Assembly: GCA_015179025.1 (NCBI GenBank)
Contig: WHUX01000008.1
Coordinates: 248,001-312,000, forward strand
Direction of reading: 5' to 3'
Length of the DNA stretch: 64,000 nt
Origin: Terfezia claveryi
Taxonomy: Eukaryota; Ascomycota; Pezizomycetes; Pezizales; Pezizaceae
The notes under the pieces were generated by a model that was not told the origin of the DNA, ran no database searches, and was given only the letters and a program-made list of their open reading frames with translations. Made by a program: the position numbers and the translations under genes. Positions 44,705 through 56,859 of the stretch are shown here, in pieces. How positions within the stretch are numbered: the stretch's first letter is position 1; each line of letters starts with the position of its first letter.

Positions 44705-47488
44705 TCAACTCTGATTCCCCTGCACCCTAATCACACTTCTATCCAACAACATCCTCAACTCCTCACTAATATTCGGCCCACTCCCTGCCGCCGCAACCAC
44801 CCTATCTGCCGCATTCCTCGCCGCCGCACCCCCCGCCGCGGCTGCTCTCCCCGACGCCGCACCCCCAGCTGCCGACTCTGCTTCGGAGGGCTCAGGACCT
44901 ACCCTTCGTTGCCTTATCTCTGGCAACCCCGTCATATTAGCCCCAGACTTCTTCCTATCCGCAGCCTCAACAAGCCTCTTGAACCGATAAAACAATGCCT
45001 CAGCTCTGACTCGCGTGCTGGCTAGGTCAATGGTATTGCTCAACTCATTAACATACTTTAAGACTTCGTCAAAGTGCTTTAAATCTAATCCCCAATTCGG
45101 TAAGTCAGCAATAAACTCTAGACCTTGTATTGTGTCGAAGTAAAACCTACGATCCATAATAATCACCCTATGCCGTTCCAATATTGCCAATGCGATAAAC
45201 AGGTGAAACTGTCCACTCAAGTAATTCGTCCACAGTACCTCCCACAAGCGGAGGACATCATCCCATAGAAACTCCCGCTTGTACCATACAATAAGCATTC
45301 GGAAGAAGAAAAAGAAGTTGGTGGAGTCTGCGGACTGGAGGTGAGCATAGAGTTTTGGGTCCATTAGCTGCACAAGATGGTCAAGTGTGACAAGCTGCGA
45401 CCGCATGCCAGACTGGTCCCGGAGAAAGTTGCGTTCCTACAAAGTCAAGTGTCAGGAGTGGCGAGCTTCAAAACAAATAAGCGGCGCAAAAACGCACCGT
45501 TCTGTCCATGAACCCCACAAACGCCCAAAATGCCGCTGCGTCGTCCTGCATCACAGCGTAAATAGGCGCCAGTAAATCCGACATCCCCTGCACATATCCC
45601 AGTCCTTTGTTGTGCTCATTATAAGTGAGTAACATATCCTTCATCTGTTCCATATGCACATTCGTCCCCACTTCGGCAAAGGGTGAATCCGGTTCGGGAT
45701 GAGGAATATCTTCACCAGAAAATAATGGGATATTCCGGTCCGTTCGGTGAACATCCTTCTCTAAAATTTGACGAAGAGAGCGCTCTCAATTAGTTCAAAA
45801 AAAAAACTTTCAGTATCTAGTTTCGGTTGCCTATGGAAGATCCCCAGGAGAGGTTACCTACCAATTCTGTTCTTCTGATCTCTCCAATATTCATCGCTAT
45901 TTCTCCTGTCCACATTATCCCACCACTTTCCCTTCAGCCTCACATATTCGTCCCTCTTGCTATTCATCAGCGCAGTCCTTTCATCTCGCGTCGAGTCCCA
46001 AGGGTACACATCCAACAACCACAACCAAATCTCCTTCCTCGCTGCCGGATCCACTCCTCCATGAAAAATCCTTTCCTTAACTTCATCCACAGTAACCTGT
46101 AATCTCCCAGTAGTCGGATCAAACCATTTATCCCATTCCTCCATAGTAACCGGTTTCCGCCTCTCAGAGTCCAGCTTGAGCGCCCCCGTCTCAATATCCA
46201 ATATTTCAAACTCCCCTACGGCACTATCCTCCATTTCCATAGCATCCTTGCCTGCCCATACAATCTTCCTCTGCTCACGGTCACTCTGCTCCGCAATACC
46301 CATTGCCCACCTAGCAAGATACAGCCTTGCAGAGTCAAATTCATCTTGCAAGGATTGTACATCTGGATTCTTCAACAGCCTCCTGACTTGCAATGGTACC
46401 CTCGGATTATCAAGAATATCCTCCACCGTCCTCCTACTAAACCTAGTTACCCTCGTCAACTTCTCCAAAAACGACCATTTAACCTCCTTGATAGCTCTTG
46501 TAAGCGGATCCATACTAGGCCCACCCCCACCTACCGCCTCTACTCCTGTAGCACGGTTGACAAGCGTTGGTGCCGAAATAAAACTCTTCAAATCGTCCGA
46601 ACTCGGATCCACCAAATAGATACTAGGCTCCAACTCGCTCTTCTCCACCCTCACATATTTTCTCAGCCACCTCAAAACTTCGTCCCCGCCCCAAAACATA
46701 TCCCCGCTCTCACCAAACGGGTCAAAGTTGGTCTTGGCTCTTTTCCTACTTTGAGCAATCGTTGATTGACACTCGGAGTCGTGGAAGAATAATGCTGGGA
46801 AGGAGTCCCCGTAGCGGGTATTGATGACTACTGAACCCCACCACCATCCTAGGGAAGGAGGTCGAACGAGCAGTGAAAAGATCTGGTTGACTGGTACTGC
46901 AAAAGCATAAGAGCCAACTGCACTCGTGCCCGGAACGTATATTGTTGTCGGGGGAGGTGGTACAAGATAGCTCTGCCTTGGAGGGCTATCACCACCCTCG
47001 TTCGCAAGGTCCACTTTGACGTATGTGCTATATGCATCGCCGAGTGCCGACTCTGGTAACCAAGCTAATAATAGAGATGAAGCTATACGGGGTGATGAGG
47101 TGCTCGACGACCCATGTGATGGTGATGGTGATGGGTGTGTAGATGTTCTTTTGTCTTTGCCTTTCCCAGATTCATCCTTTGGATGAGGAGGGGACTTCTG
47201 CTGTACTAAAGCAATGAAACCAGGAATATTGTCTTTAGCTGACGGGGTTGGATGAACGTAGACCTAAATGGTGCTTCTTGTTAGAACGTACAATGACCTC
47301 CACTGAGGGCTTCATTCAACCTTCGACTTGCTATACAATAGCTTTACACCTCTTCCCGTGCTGGAGTGCGTTATGGTACTATACTCCTCCTCATCACCAT
47401 CAGAGAGATCATAGTACGAGTCGGAAGGAGACGCGGGCGGTGTATATTCAACTGTACTGCTGTCCGATCTTAATTTTGTCGACTCCAT
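44705..47488 (-). CDS. GYP7: TBC-domain Rab GTPase-activating protein, Gyp7-like
   Basis: Stimulates GTP hydrolysis by Ypt7-type Rabs in vacuolar/endosomal traffic. Exons: 47488-47321, 47263-45862, 45760-45498 and 45436-44705, 854 residues. The N-terminal extension has the VYVHPTPSAKDNIPGFI segment typical of Gyp7 proteins, then a lipid-binding-like region. The TBC domain begins near 450 (IFHGGVDPAARKEIWLWLL). It contains the catalytic Arg motif (DVHRTDRNIP, near 530) and the Gln motif (GLGYVQGMSDLLAP, near 570). The tail is Ala/Gly-rich. The split of the catalytic motif by an intron (E from G|AG) restores the frame exactly. Confidence 0.94.
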
Positions 47489-48860
47489 TACTGCTGCTAC
47501 TGGGTTAACCGAACTATCACTGGCAGGGGTGATTTAGTATTGCTGTTTGTGAACTGTGAAGCTGAAAGAATGAAGATGTCTTCAAGAGGACATAGATTTG
47601 ACGCAATATTGAAGCTTCTGAATCTTGTCGAGTCAGTTGGTTGGTTAACGTTCCTGCAACATGAGGCTGCAGGCGCAGCATGTGGTTGTGTCCTCTGCTG
47701 ACGTCTTCTGGGCGAAGGCGATAGTTACTGCGCCACCTTGGCACATGTACTGTAATGCATCAGTATACATTCTATTATGCATAGGTATCGATGCAACTTA
47801 CTTTTCCCCACTTTTACTGTAATTCAACATTGCTGTAATTTCATGTGGCTAGCATGTGGCTAGCACATGAGTTCATGCTCATTGTAATCATAACTATTAT
47901 TCTCATTCTCTAGCTATAAAACCCTTGAGTACATTTTCTTGAGTACATTTTCTCGTTCCTGGCGTAACCTAGACTCTTGCAGAGAAACTGCGACGGCTCG
48001 AATCCGAGTTTCCTGGAGAAAGAGTAGACAGGCTTCGAAGGGCACTATGTATCCCCTCGCGGGAGGACACTTTATTATTCCCTTATCCCCTATTTTACCT
48101 TCCAAAAGATTCTGTACAGGTGCTTAATGGCACAAATACACCAACTCAATGGTAGCTTTATATATACCAGTCCGAAGTGGCTGTTCTTTTGAGACAGGGA
48201 TATTCTTACCGTTCAAAGTTAGCAGTTCAGGGTAATTTGAAATAACAGGTTAAATCATTACCACCAACCAGACCACTATAGAATTGGAAACCAATATATA
48301 GGTCGTATAGCTAGCTAGTGGGGACACCCACGCTTGTTAACTTTCAAGTACTTACCCGTATAGCCAGCTAGGTAATTTAATTTGCAATTGAAGAATTATT
48401 ATAAACTCTGGCCGTGAGCGGAAAATGAAATACCAAGTCGACGTCAAACTAACTACAGCAATTGGCCTCCCTCTTCCTTCTTCATGGAAAACAAAGTCAG
48501 CACACTATATACGTACGTATTCTGGGAGGCCAGTGCTGCAGTCCATCTGGTCGTGAGTTCACGGCTTACATCAAAAAACATGAAAAATCGATGATGATCT
48601 CTTGTATATATTGTTCTAGGCATGTACCAAAACTCTACCAAAATTTGAACATACCTAGACCGAGCAAAAGCACAACACCGCGAGTAACCCTTTTTTTTTA
48701 CCGCAAGTATATTCAACACTGCTGCCTCTATCTCTTCCGCCAATCGTGCTTCTGACAGTTTGCCTATATGCTTCACAATGCCAACATATATGCTATATGC
48801 TTCGCAATGCACATGCTGTTGTCTGATCTTTGGTCATCCTCAACTTACGAATTTGTTTTA
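47489..48860. other. Intergenic
   Basis: Between the RabGAP start and the secreted protein's 3' end. No gene is supported. A GTTCAGGGTAA copy is at 48225-48235, and a duplicated TGAGTACATTTTCT lies near 47926-47953. Confidence 0.5.
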
Positions 48861-50591
48861 TCACCCTCCTATAACGAACCTCATCACACCCGGGATATGC
48901 AGGACCCAATTTGCGCCGAAATCCGCATAAACCTGGTAGGCCCTAGACGGTCGCTTACGCGCCTTTGGCATTCGGGGACTCGGATTAGCATATCTCTTCT
49001 TCAAAGTACTGGTGGTATTTGGCTTGCGCAGTTTCAAAGTCAAAGCTGTCAGAGCGTCACTTGCGCTTGTTTCTGTTAAGACTAAAGTACTGCTCTCCCC
49101 ACTCTTTCTGGTCATGCTTGATTCTCGTTTTGTAAGGATAAACTCACCAGTAGTATCGGTGGAAGTAGAATTATTCAGGCCGTTGATATTGGTAGAATTG
49201 GTGAACTTCCAAAAGCGTCGGGCCAGGTTGAGATCTGCTGCAGCTGCAGGAGGTGCTGAAGCAGGAGAAGCAACAGGAACTGGAACTATAGCTGGAGCCG
49301 CTATTTGATTGGCATCTGCCTCCACAGCTGCACCATTATTTTCGGAAATTACTCGTTCGGCAGTGTCTCCATCTAGGGAAGGCTGTTGTGAAGAGACTTG
49401 GGCATCTGGAACCTTATCTTGACTGGCAGCTACAGGGAACGGGACATCGCCAATTCCCGGTTGACTGGCAGCTACGGGGGAGGGAACGGGGCCAACTCCA
49501 GATTGATCTGGAATAAATGGCCTACTAGGCGATCCCCCTCCAATACCCCCTCCAATACCCCCTCCAATACCCCCTGCTGGAACTTTCTTAGTCTTGGTGG
49601 TCGTTACAGTCGCAGTTGTGGTGACGGTCGCTGAGCTAGTTGTAGTTGTAGTACTAGTAGAGGTACGAGTCTTGGTCTTCTTGGTGGTGCTCGTCTTGGT
49701 GACGGTCTTTCTCGTCTTGGTCTTGGTTCTCTCGGTGGTAACCGTCTGTTTCTTCTGTTGGGTTTCTGTAAGTGTCTTTGTCTTCTTCTTGGTCTTTGTC
49801 TTCTCCTTGGTCTTGGTCTTCTCCTCGATCTTGGCCTGGACCTCAGGGCAGTATTGGCCGGGGCACACAGTCTTTGTGTAAACGTCCTCAGGCTGGACAG
49901 CAATGATATCATTGAAGGTGCACTGCTGTCCATAGGGGCAGTGGCCATCGTCCGCACCAAGATCGCGACGAGCGCGACGAGGGATTGGAACATAGTTCTC
50001 ATGCTTATGCCATGTCTTTTTCTTTGTAGTAGTAGTGGTCGAGACGGACGTTGTAGTGGTCGTGCTCGTGGTGGAGCTGGTGGTCGTAGTCGTAGACTTC
50101 TTGGTGGTCTTGCTGGTGCTGGTCTCGGTCTTGGTCTTAGACTTGGTCTTGGTGGTCTTCGTGGGGGTGATGACGGTCTTGGTCTTGGTTTGGATCTTGG
50201 TGGTTGGTTTGGTCTTTGTCTTGGTAACCTTTTTGGTTTCGGTCTCCGTCTTAGTCCGCTGGTTGTAGCACGGCGGCTGATAGCAAGGATATTCAGTCAC
50301 TACGCGGGTGGTGGGTGGCAGCTCGATGACAAGAGGCCCCTCAGGATGGCATGGGGGTTGCGGGCACCAGTATCCGTCCTCCACATTCAAAGCCTCATCC
50401 CTGCGGGAGAGAGCAGGCTGCTGGAGGCTGTGAAAGTCGTTGGATAGCTGCAGGGTGTTTTCCCTATAGAAAGATATATCAGCATCCGTTCCGCGTTCTG
50501 GCAATCTATAAAGTTTCGGGGTAGGATACTCATTGAGAGGGACAGCAAGAGCTGCTCCGGCAAAAAGACTAAGAGCAAAGATTGAATACAT
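48861..50591 (-). CDS. Secreted Thr/Lys-rich protein with Kex2-type sites
   Basis: Unnamed 576-residue secreted protein, intronless. MYSIFALSLFAGAALA is a signal peptide. It then has paired Cys motifs (CPQPPC, CYQPPC, and after the first repeat block CPYGQQC, CPGQYC). Two long low-complexity blocks of KTKT/TTTT repeats (about 110-195 and 260-335) flank the second Cys pair. A GGGIGGG segment and Pro/Ala-rich linkers follow. Dibasic sites (SRRDEA, ARRDLG, ARRFWK, TKRESS, KKRYAN) look like Kex2 cleavage sites, so several peptides could be released. The Thr stretches suit O-mannosylation, typical of cell-surface proteins. TATATAAG lies about 70 bp upstream on the coding strand. Confidence 0.8.
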   Translation of the reverse strand: MYSIFALSLFAGAALAVPLNEYPTPKLYRLPERGTDADISFYRENTLQLSNDFHSLQQPALSRRDEALNVEDGYWCPQPPCHPEGPLVIELPPTTRVVTEYPCYQPPCYNQRTKTETETKKVTKTKTKPTTKIQTKTKTVITPTKTTKTKSKTKTETSTSKTTKKSTTTTTSSTTSTTTTTSVSTTTTTKKKTWHKHENYVPIPRRARRDLGADDGHCPYGQQCTFNDIIAVQPEDVYTKTVCPGQYCPEVQAKIEEKTKTKEKTKTKKKTKTLTETQQKKQTVTTERTKTKTRKTVTKTSTTKKTKTRTSTSTTTTTSSATVTTTATVTTTKTKKVPAGGIGGGIGGGIGGGSPSRPFIPDQSGVGPVPSPVAASQPGIGDVPFPVAASQDKVPDAQVSSQQPSLDGDTAERVISENNGAAVEADANQIAAPAIVPVPVASPASAPPAAAADLNLARRFWKFTNSTNINGLNNSTSTDTTGEFILTKRESSMTRKSGESSTLVLTETSASDALTALTLKLRKPNTTSTLKKRYANPSPRMPKARKRPSRAYQVYADFGANWVLHIPGVMRFVIGG

Positions 50592-52844
50592 ATTTTATCA
50601 GTCTGAGAGAGGGTGTGTGAGGGCTATGGCGGCGTTTCCATGGTGGCAGCTTGTGGGCTTATATACCTTGTTGCTAATGGTATCCTCTCCCCTTCCCCAA
50701 CCCACTTGTTGAGGCGACCTGGCGGCCAGTTACGTTGATTGTAGTAACATCGGACAGTAGTGGTACTATTGATATGGTGAGGCCGGCAGTGTGAACTTTG
50801 TCGCCCGGCCCGGGGCGACTTGGATTAGCCCATACAGGCTTCGGCTTTACAGGAGCTCCACATGCTGAATTCGAGGACGCGAGAATTCAGTAGACTTGCT
50901 CATGATCATGGAACTGGAATCAAATGTGGTCCAACCCAAGCAAGGCCATGTGTGTACGTCTGCACATAACTAGATCATGAGTTGTACGATGAACCAACAA
51001 GCTTACAGGATCTAACCAAAGCATACTGGTAGTTTACCCTCCCGTTGAACCAATGTTGACAGAATATGAGTTTACAGTTATTGGCCGAGGCAACCTTAAA
51101 AGATACTACCGAGCGGGCCGGCGCTGGGGGGATCACAGGGGCACATGTGTGATAGTCTCTATATTCCATAATATAGTTGATGAAACCAAAATGGGACCGT
51201 GGCCTTTATTGTGATCGTGAATCTCAGGAACGTAATATAGGTACAGTACTGACTATTATATAAACTCTAAGTAGTACGATTGAAGGATTCTGAATAGATA
51301 TGTATTTATATATATAGTGAGGGAAACGTTCGTTAACTCTACGATACCACCCTACTGCCCGCTGATACTAGGCCTGAACACCACAAATCCATGCCCTCAC
51401 ATGTTCCTAGCAAAGCTTGTAGGTAATTTATAGGGCTTGGAGTGACTGCCCTAGGAGCCTTCTTGCCCGAAGAGCCCGAAAGCAAAAAGGTATACTTCAC
51501 TAGAATACATACAAGAATCCTCGCCATCTGATCCAATTAAACGGCCTTGACTATATATAAGTATATATATGGGTAATTCTCTTCCACTTCACATACTGCT
51601 AGACATTCGAGTTTCTATAGCAGTCTCGGCTATACTTCATGCCTCTGTGGTTACTTACGATACGTAATACTTGTCTTTCGCTGATGAAGTTTGGGGATAC
51701 CTACCTGAATACCGCTCGATACTGTCTGGATGCATACTATCTGTCCTTATTCCCAGTTCTTAGTGTATCAATCCTCGCTAATCCCACCTCCCGGCGGCTG
51801 TTAAAGGGGTCAGTTCAGGGTAATGCAGGTATTCCTTTATGAATATACCGATCCAGTTATCATTTACAGCTTAGGACATAAACGAGACGCTGGGTAGGAG
51901 AACACCACTGCAGTACTTCGCCCACTCTCGACATGGCCACTTATGCACCATACATACGATGCAGATCCACACACGCGTCGCTGGGGTAATTACAGCGCTG
52001 AAGTGCAGCTAGAGGCGTCAATGCTAGGGTATACATAGTCACCCTCGGATTATAATTTTAAAGGCAGGGAATGCCTTTAGGACAGGAGTGGTCTGACCAA
52101 GGTGTGAGGGTGGAGCTCAACTCGTTGCCGTCTTATATTCCATTCTCGATATTGACATTTGGTAGAAACAGGGTCTACGGGGGATTATGTTATGTTGACA
52201 TTTTGTGTTTGTTGAACCACGTAGGTCCATAGTTTACATTCCGATTTCAACGAGCCTGAGTAATGCCTTCCGTTCGCAATTGTAAGCGTCCACACTGGTG
52301 ATCTTATAAATAACTATCAATTGCAAACGATTGATAATGTGCTTGGATTTCAACTATAGCAAGACATCTAGGCCGGATCTAACCCTACTCAATGCATCGT
52401 GACTGCGGCCATGAGACCCAGATTCATATTCATGAGCCACATTTTATGTATGCTATAATATATATTTGTTTAAGCCTAGGCCTGTATAGATATTCAAGAG
52501 TCTTTTAAGTTATATATATGTGTTCTGGTCCGTTGCGGAATGGGACCATATTGTAGCTAGTCTCGATCAGACCCTAGTCTAGCTCCATCACAACATTTCG
52601 TCCTTGCTAATCTATTTTAGGTAGTCACTGGGTCATAGCTAACCAGACTAGTCCACAGCGAACGTCAAGCACGAACTCGAGGGGCCGCAAGGACTGTAAC
52701 CAAAAGGACTATGTACCAAGACGTGGAGATCATAGTCCGCTGGATTTTTTATCAAATTCTCGGATTTATTTTGCCTTGTACATCTTAGGTACATTGTGAG
52801 CAATGTTCACCAGCTGAAAGCTTCCGCGACCGCACAGGGCTGAT
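50592..52844. other. Gene-poor intergenic region
   Basis: The upstream region of the secreted-protein gene has TATATAAG (minus strand) near 50657. A GTTCAGGGTAA copy is at 51813-51823. TTCTGGTCCGTTGCGGAATG near 52521, like the element ends at 52851, may be a fragment of that family. No gene. Confidence 0.5.
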
Positions 52845-54004
52845 ATATATGTTCTGGTCCGTTCCGGGATTCCAGGCCATACCGGTATGGACCGGGCCGT
52901 TCCAGGATTGCCCGGGCCATACCGGTATGGCCCCCCATACCGGTATGGACCGGGCCGTTGCGAGATTGCGAGATTACCCAGGCCGTTCCGGGATGGCATA
53001 AATATTCATATCTTCTTATATTTCCTTACGCATTTGGCCTAACCAACGTAAATCATTTGATGCTATATTCCTAGATTCATGTCTACCTTAACCTCTACCC
53101 TCTACGCAGTCACCATCCCATTCCAAACTCCAACACAAATGGTCTCCCAGCATAGCCGCGCTTGTTCTTGTAGTTCACCTGCATTATATGCATTTTGAAA
53201 TAATCCATTTTATTCTCACGATTATCTAATAAGGCTATCTAACACGCTGCGCCCCAAAACCCCCATCTGTACCAGCCTTCACATCCGCGTCCCTAGAATC
53301 CTAGATTCGCCGTCCATATGAGCCTGCAATTCACTGTCCATATTAGCCTGGATATCCGCTAGAATTGAGCAAGCAAATCAGCCTAGAATCGAGCGAGCAA
53401 ATCAGCCTAGAATCGAGCGAGCAAATCAGCCTAGGATCGAGCGAGCAAATCAGCCTAGAATCGAGCGAGCAAATCAGCATACAAGGTAACTGAGGTTGAC
53501 GACGATGTGGTCACCCTGATTTGGCAACGATCACTACTCGGGCAAAGATCATAGTCGTATTAAAGGTTATAGAAAAAAAGGAGTCTCGATCCCTGGAGCG
53601 GTCGCTAAGAAAGACACTTATGTCAAAAGGCAAAACGAGTTACCCCAGTTCACTATACTCCGAGCGCCATCACACTACTTCTTAGGTCGCCACATAATAA
53701 CCTTCATTTCGGGTATACCTCTACTGAGTATTTTCTACGATAGGTCATTTTATGTTATCTCCGATGTTCTTTGACCAAATGTTGCTACAAAATTACCTTC
53801 ATATCGGATATGTCCCTATTTAGTAATTTTAATGTCGCTGTGGCCGCTGTGGCCGCTGTGATTGTGGTAAATCCTTGTTGCTATCCGTGACATTGAACAA
53901 TTTAATCCCGTAACGGCCTGGTCCGTTGCGATATCCAGTCCATACCGGTATGGACCGGGCCATACCGGTATGGACCGGATCCCGGAACGGACCAGAACAT
54001 ATAT
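52845..54004. mobile_element. Palindrome-rich inverted-repeat element without a coding region
   Basis: Ends about 26 bp long, beginning TATATATGTTCTGGTCCGTT, are inverted at 52845-52870 and 53979-54004. Next to each end lie copies of the perfect 14-bp palindrome CCATACCGGTATGG: three at the left (52877, 52917, 52935) and two at the right (53940, 53960). The centre holds a 24-bp tandem repeat. No transposase. It resembles a non-autonomous transposon with subterminal binding sites, but the flanks show no clear target duplication. Confidence 0.6.
53361..53480. repeat. 24-bp tandem repeat, five copies
   Basis: Unit AATCGAGCGAGCAAATCAGC plus CTAG, seen at 53367, 53391, 53415, 53439 and 53463 with one or two changes. 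There are no spacers between units. Confidence 0.9.
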
Positions 54005-54813
54005 ACGCGCTGAGATCTAGAGAAACGGGAAATGCAGCCTCCATGTACGCTTCGTGGTTGTTGTAAGAGTATATTGCGAACTTGCGACCGCAGGCATGCA
54101 CGCCAGGATCATATCGACAATTTCTCGGGACGAAGACGTCTACTCGGTCCGGGACACCAATGATTCATCACAAGGCTCTGCTCCCAGGAGTGGCAGTTGC
54201 TTCAGAAGTTGTGGTGGTATAGAGTGACTATGGGGGTATCAATGGGTATTGGCATCGGCAGGCGAAGTTCGGGTACACACATAGAATTTAGGGGTGGTTT
54301 ATGGTTTATGGGAGGTGGCCGGTGCAAGACCTCCGACTAAATTGTCTAGTTGCACTTGATTTTACCGTTGAACTCCTCTACACTAATATATATAATGACT
54401 GCTATGTACCTCCAGCCTCTCCCTGCCAGTATCCGCCGTCCTCGCCTTCTCCCAGAGTCAAACCCTGCTCATCTGTTGGGAGGCGGTATTGCTACCATAG
54501 ACTTTGGTTGTGCTACTAAGACAGTTATCTGTGGTGCTGACCAGGTACGAAATCAGTCTTAACATTAGGCAATTCAATTGCACACAGGGTGAGGACAGGA
54601 TCCCTCACCCCCCGGCTTTGTATGATTGTTCTACTTAAATCTCTTCGGGCTCCCCCGAGCAAGGCTCTGGCCTTCAGTTCTAGAACACCCTATCGCTTTT
54701 CCCTCCTCCCCATCCACCAGTGCCTGGGATTGTCACCATCGCCGATCCAGTATCGCTCGATCCCCGTATCTGTGAGCTCGCCTTGATTGGTCTGCAGGAA
54801 TACCATACTAGTT
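54005..54813. other. Intergenic, weak spliced frame
   Basis: ATG 54395-54544 joined to 54588-54638 across a GTACGA..CACAG intron gives 66 residues of unknown kind; not supported enough to call a gene. Confidence 0.3.
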
Positions 54814-56859
54814 ATGGAAATGGCCGACGTTGAGAAGCAGGTTCGTTGATGAAAGAGATTCATTGCCTATGTTGTGTTCATATTATACTGTAGAGGGATG
54901 CATGTCTGTATAACTGCATACTAGTTTCTGAGAATGAAGTACTGTGCATGCAGATACTTGGGAGTCATAAGAAAAAAGCCGTTGACTTATCTATTATCTT
55001 TATAGCACCATACAGAGGCAGCAAGTGCAAGGTCCAATGATGTTCCCGGCGGGGACAACCCACCACCGTTGTACGCATCACCCCCACCGTAACATGAGCT
55101 TGATTTCTGGACCCGAATGGGATGCACCCCAGAGTCCTTTAAAAGGAGACCGCCTGTTGATGTCTCGAACAACTTGAACCAAACATTGAAGCGTAATTAT
55201 ACCCCACCCAAGCCCACTGACTGTCCGTGAAAGATGAAATACTTTTTCTTGCATGCTTCAATTTAAGCCCGACATTTGCATATAATTGCCGTTGGTGGCT
55301 CTATTGGTGCTGGGTTATTCGTCGGTTCTGGTTCTGCTTTGTCTAAAGGTGGTCCTGCTGCACTTCTGATCGATTTCGCAATCATCGGCTTCATATTGTT
55401 CAACGTCTGCTATGCACTTGGTGAATTTGCTATCATGCACCCTGTCTCCGGTGGGTTTTACACTTACTCATCCCGATTTATCTCACCTGCCTGGGGTTTC
55501 GCTATGGGCTAGAACTACGTCTTCCAATGGTTGATTGTGCTTCCTCTCGAACTTACTGTCGGCGGTATAACGGTGAGATTCTGGAAAGGTAAGATAAACA
55601 CAAATACGGCTTTATGGATAACGATATTCTTCATCTGTATCGTAGTGTGAGTTTTGGGCTTGGAAATCCCTGGTGTGTACAACCACTAACTCTTTCTAGC
55701 ATTAATGTATTTGGTGTGTTGGGATTCGGTGAGGAAGAATTCTGGAGTTCGCTTTTGAAATTGGCAACAATTGTTATGTTTTTGTTCCTCGGACTTGTCC
55801 TAGTTTGCGGAGGGGGCCCAAAGGGTGGGGCGTACGACCACTACATTGGCAGTCAATACTGGCACAATCCCGGTGCCTTTGCCAATGGCTTTAAGGGTGT
55901 CTGTGCCGTGTTCGTCACTGCTGCCTTCGCATTCTCTGGGACTGAGCTCGGTAAGTCTTTCTAAGACGAAGTAATAGCTACAGCTGCCACCCAAGAAGGG
56001 CCATTCCGCGTGCTATTAAACAGGTTTTCTGGCGTATCACCTTGTTTTACATCCTTGCTCTGCTCTCTATCGGTCTTTTGGTTCCATCCACCTCCAACCA
56101 GCTTATCGGAAACGGTGATTTGATAGATCCCAAAGCCTCGCCATTCGTCATTGCCATCGTGAACGCCGGTATCAGCGGACTATCTGGCTTTGTCAATGTA
56201 GTTATTCTGATTTCCGTCCTGTCAATTGGCAACGCTTCTGTTTATGGTGGTTCCCGAACCCTCACTGCTTTGGCTGAGCAGGGTACGCTCCAAAGGTTTT
56301 TGCCTACATCGACAGGGCCAGGCGACCCCTCTGGTCCACCATCCTCTCAATTGCTTTTGGCCTCCTCGCATATCTTGGATTGGACCCCGTCAATGGCCTG
56401 CAGGTCTTTGACTGGCTCCTTGCCCGTTCTGGTCTTGTTGAACTGTTCACCTGGGGCTCGGTTTGTTTGGCACATATTCGTTTTTGCTGGGCATGGAAGC
56501 ACCAAGGCCATCAACTTGACGAGATCCCATTCCATGCTGCTCTCGGTGAAGTCGGTTCTTGGATTGGTGTCAGTATGGTCGTCCTTGTGCTTATCGCCCA
56601 GTTTTATATTGCTATATGGCCACTACAAGGTGGTATCAATACCGCTGAGGGATTCTTCGAGACCTATCTGGCTTTCCTGGTCGTCTTGACATTCTTCGCT
56701 GCCGGCTACTTCTGGAAGCGAGAAGGATTCCACACACTTGACACTATCGATCTTGATACCGGACGAAGGGTGTGGGATACACGTGAGGATATTGAGAGAC
56801 GCAAGCAAGAGCTTGCTCAGCGATCTATGGCTCAGAAGATCTTCGATATTATTTGTTAA
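54814..56859 (+). pseudogene. Amino-acid permease (YAT/GAP1-type), broken
   Basis: Plasma-membrane amino-acid/H+ symporter family. Exon 1 from ATG 54814 ends at 54840 and exon 2 starts at 55006. The conserved FWTRMGCTPESFKRR, HLHIIAVGGSIGAGLFVGSG and EFAIMHPVSGGFYTYSSRF are all present, followed by most of the later membrane segments (to KIFDII at 56859). Breaks: TAA at 55090-55092; TAG at 55510-55512 where the family has Trp (GW-NYVFQW); a missing G near 55996-56000; a missing T in the run 56297-56301; and the stretch after GTEL (about 55950-55990) is shortened. The two stops in addition to the indels make this a probable pseudogene. Confidence 0.85.

Noticed and set aside
49758..50447. Long + strand frames opposite the Thr/Lys secreted protein
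   Set aside because: They are the complement of the KTKT repeats (Leu/Val/Gly strings); the minus frame has signal peptide and Cys motifs.
53361..53480. CRISPR-like array
   Set aside because: The 24-bp units follow each other without spacers, and the genome is eukaryotic.
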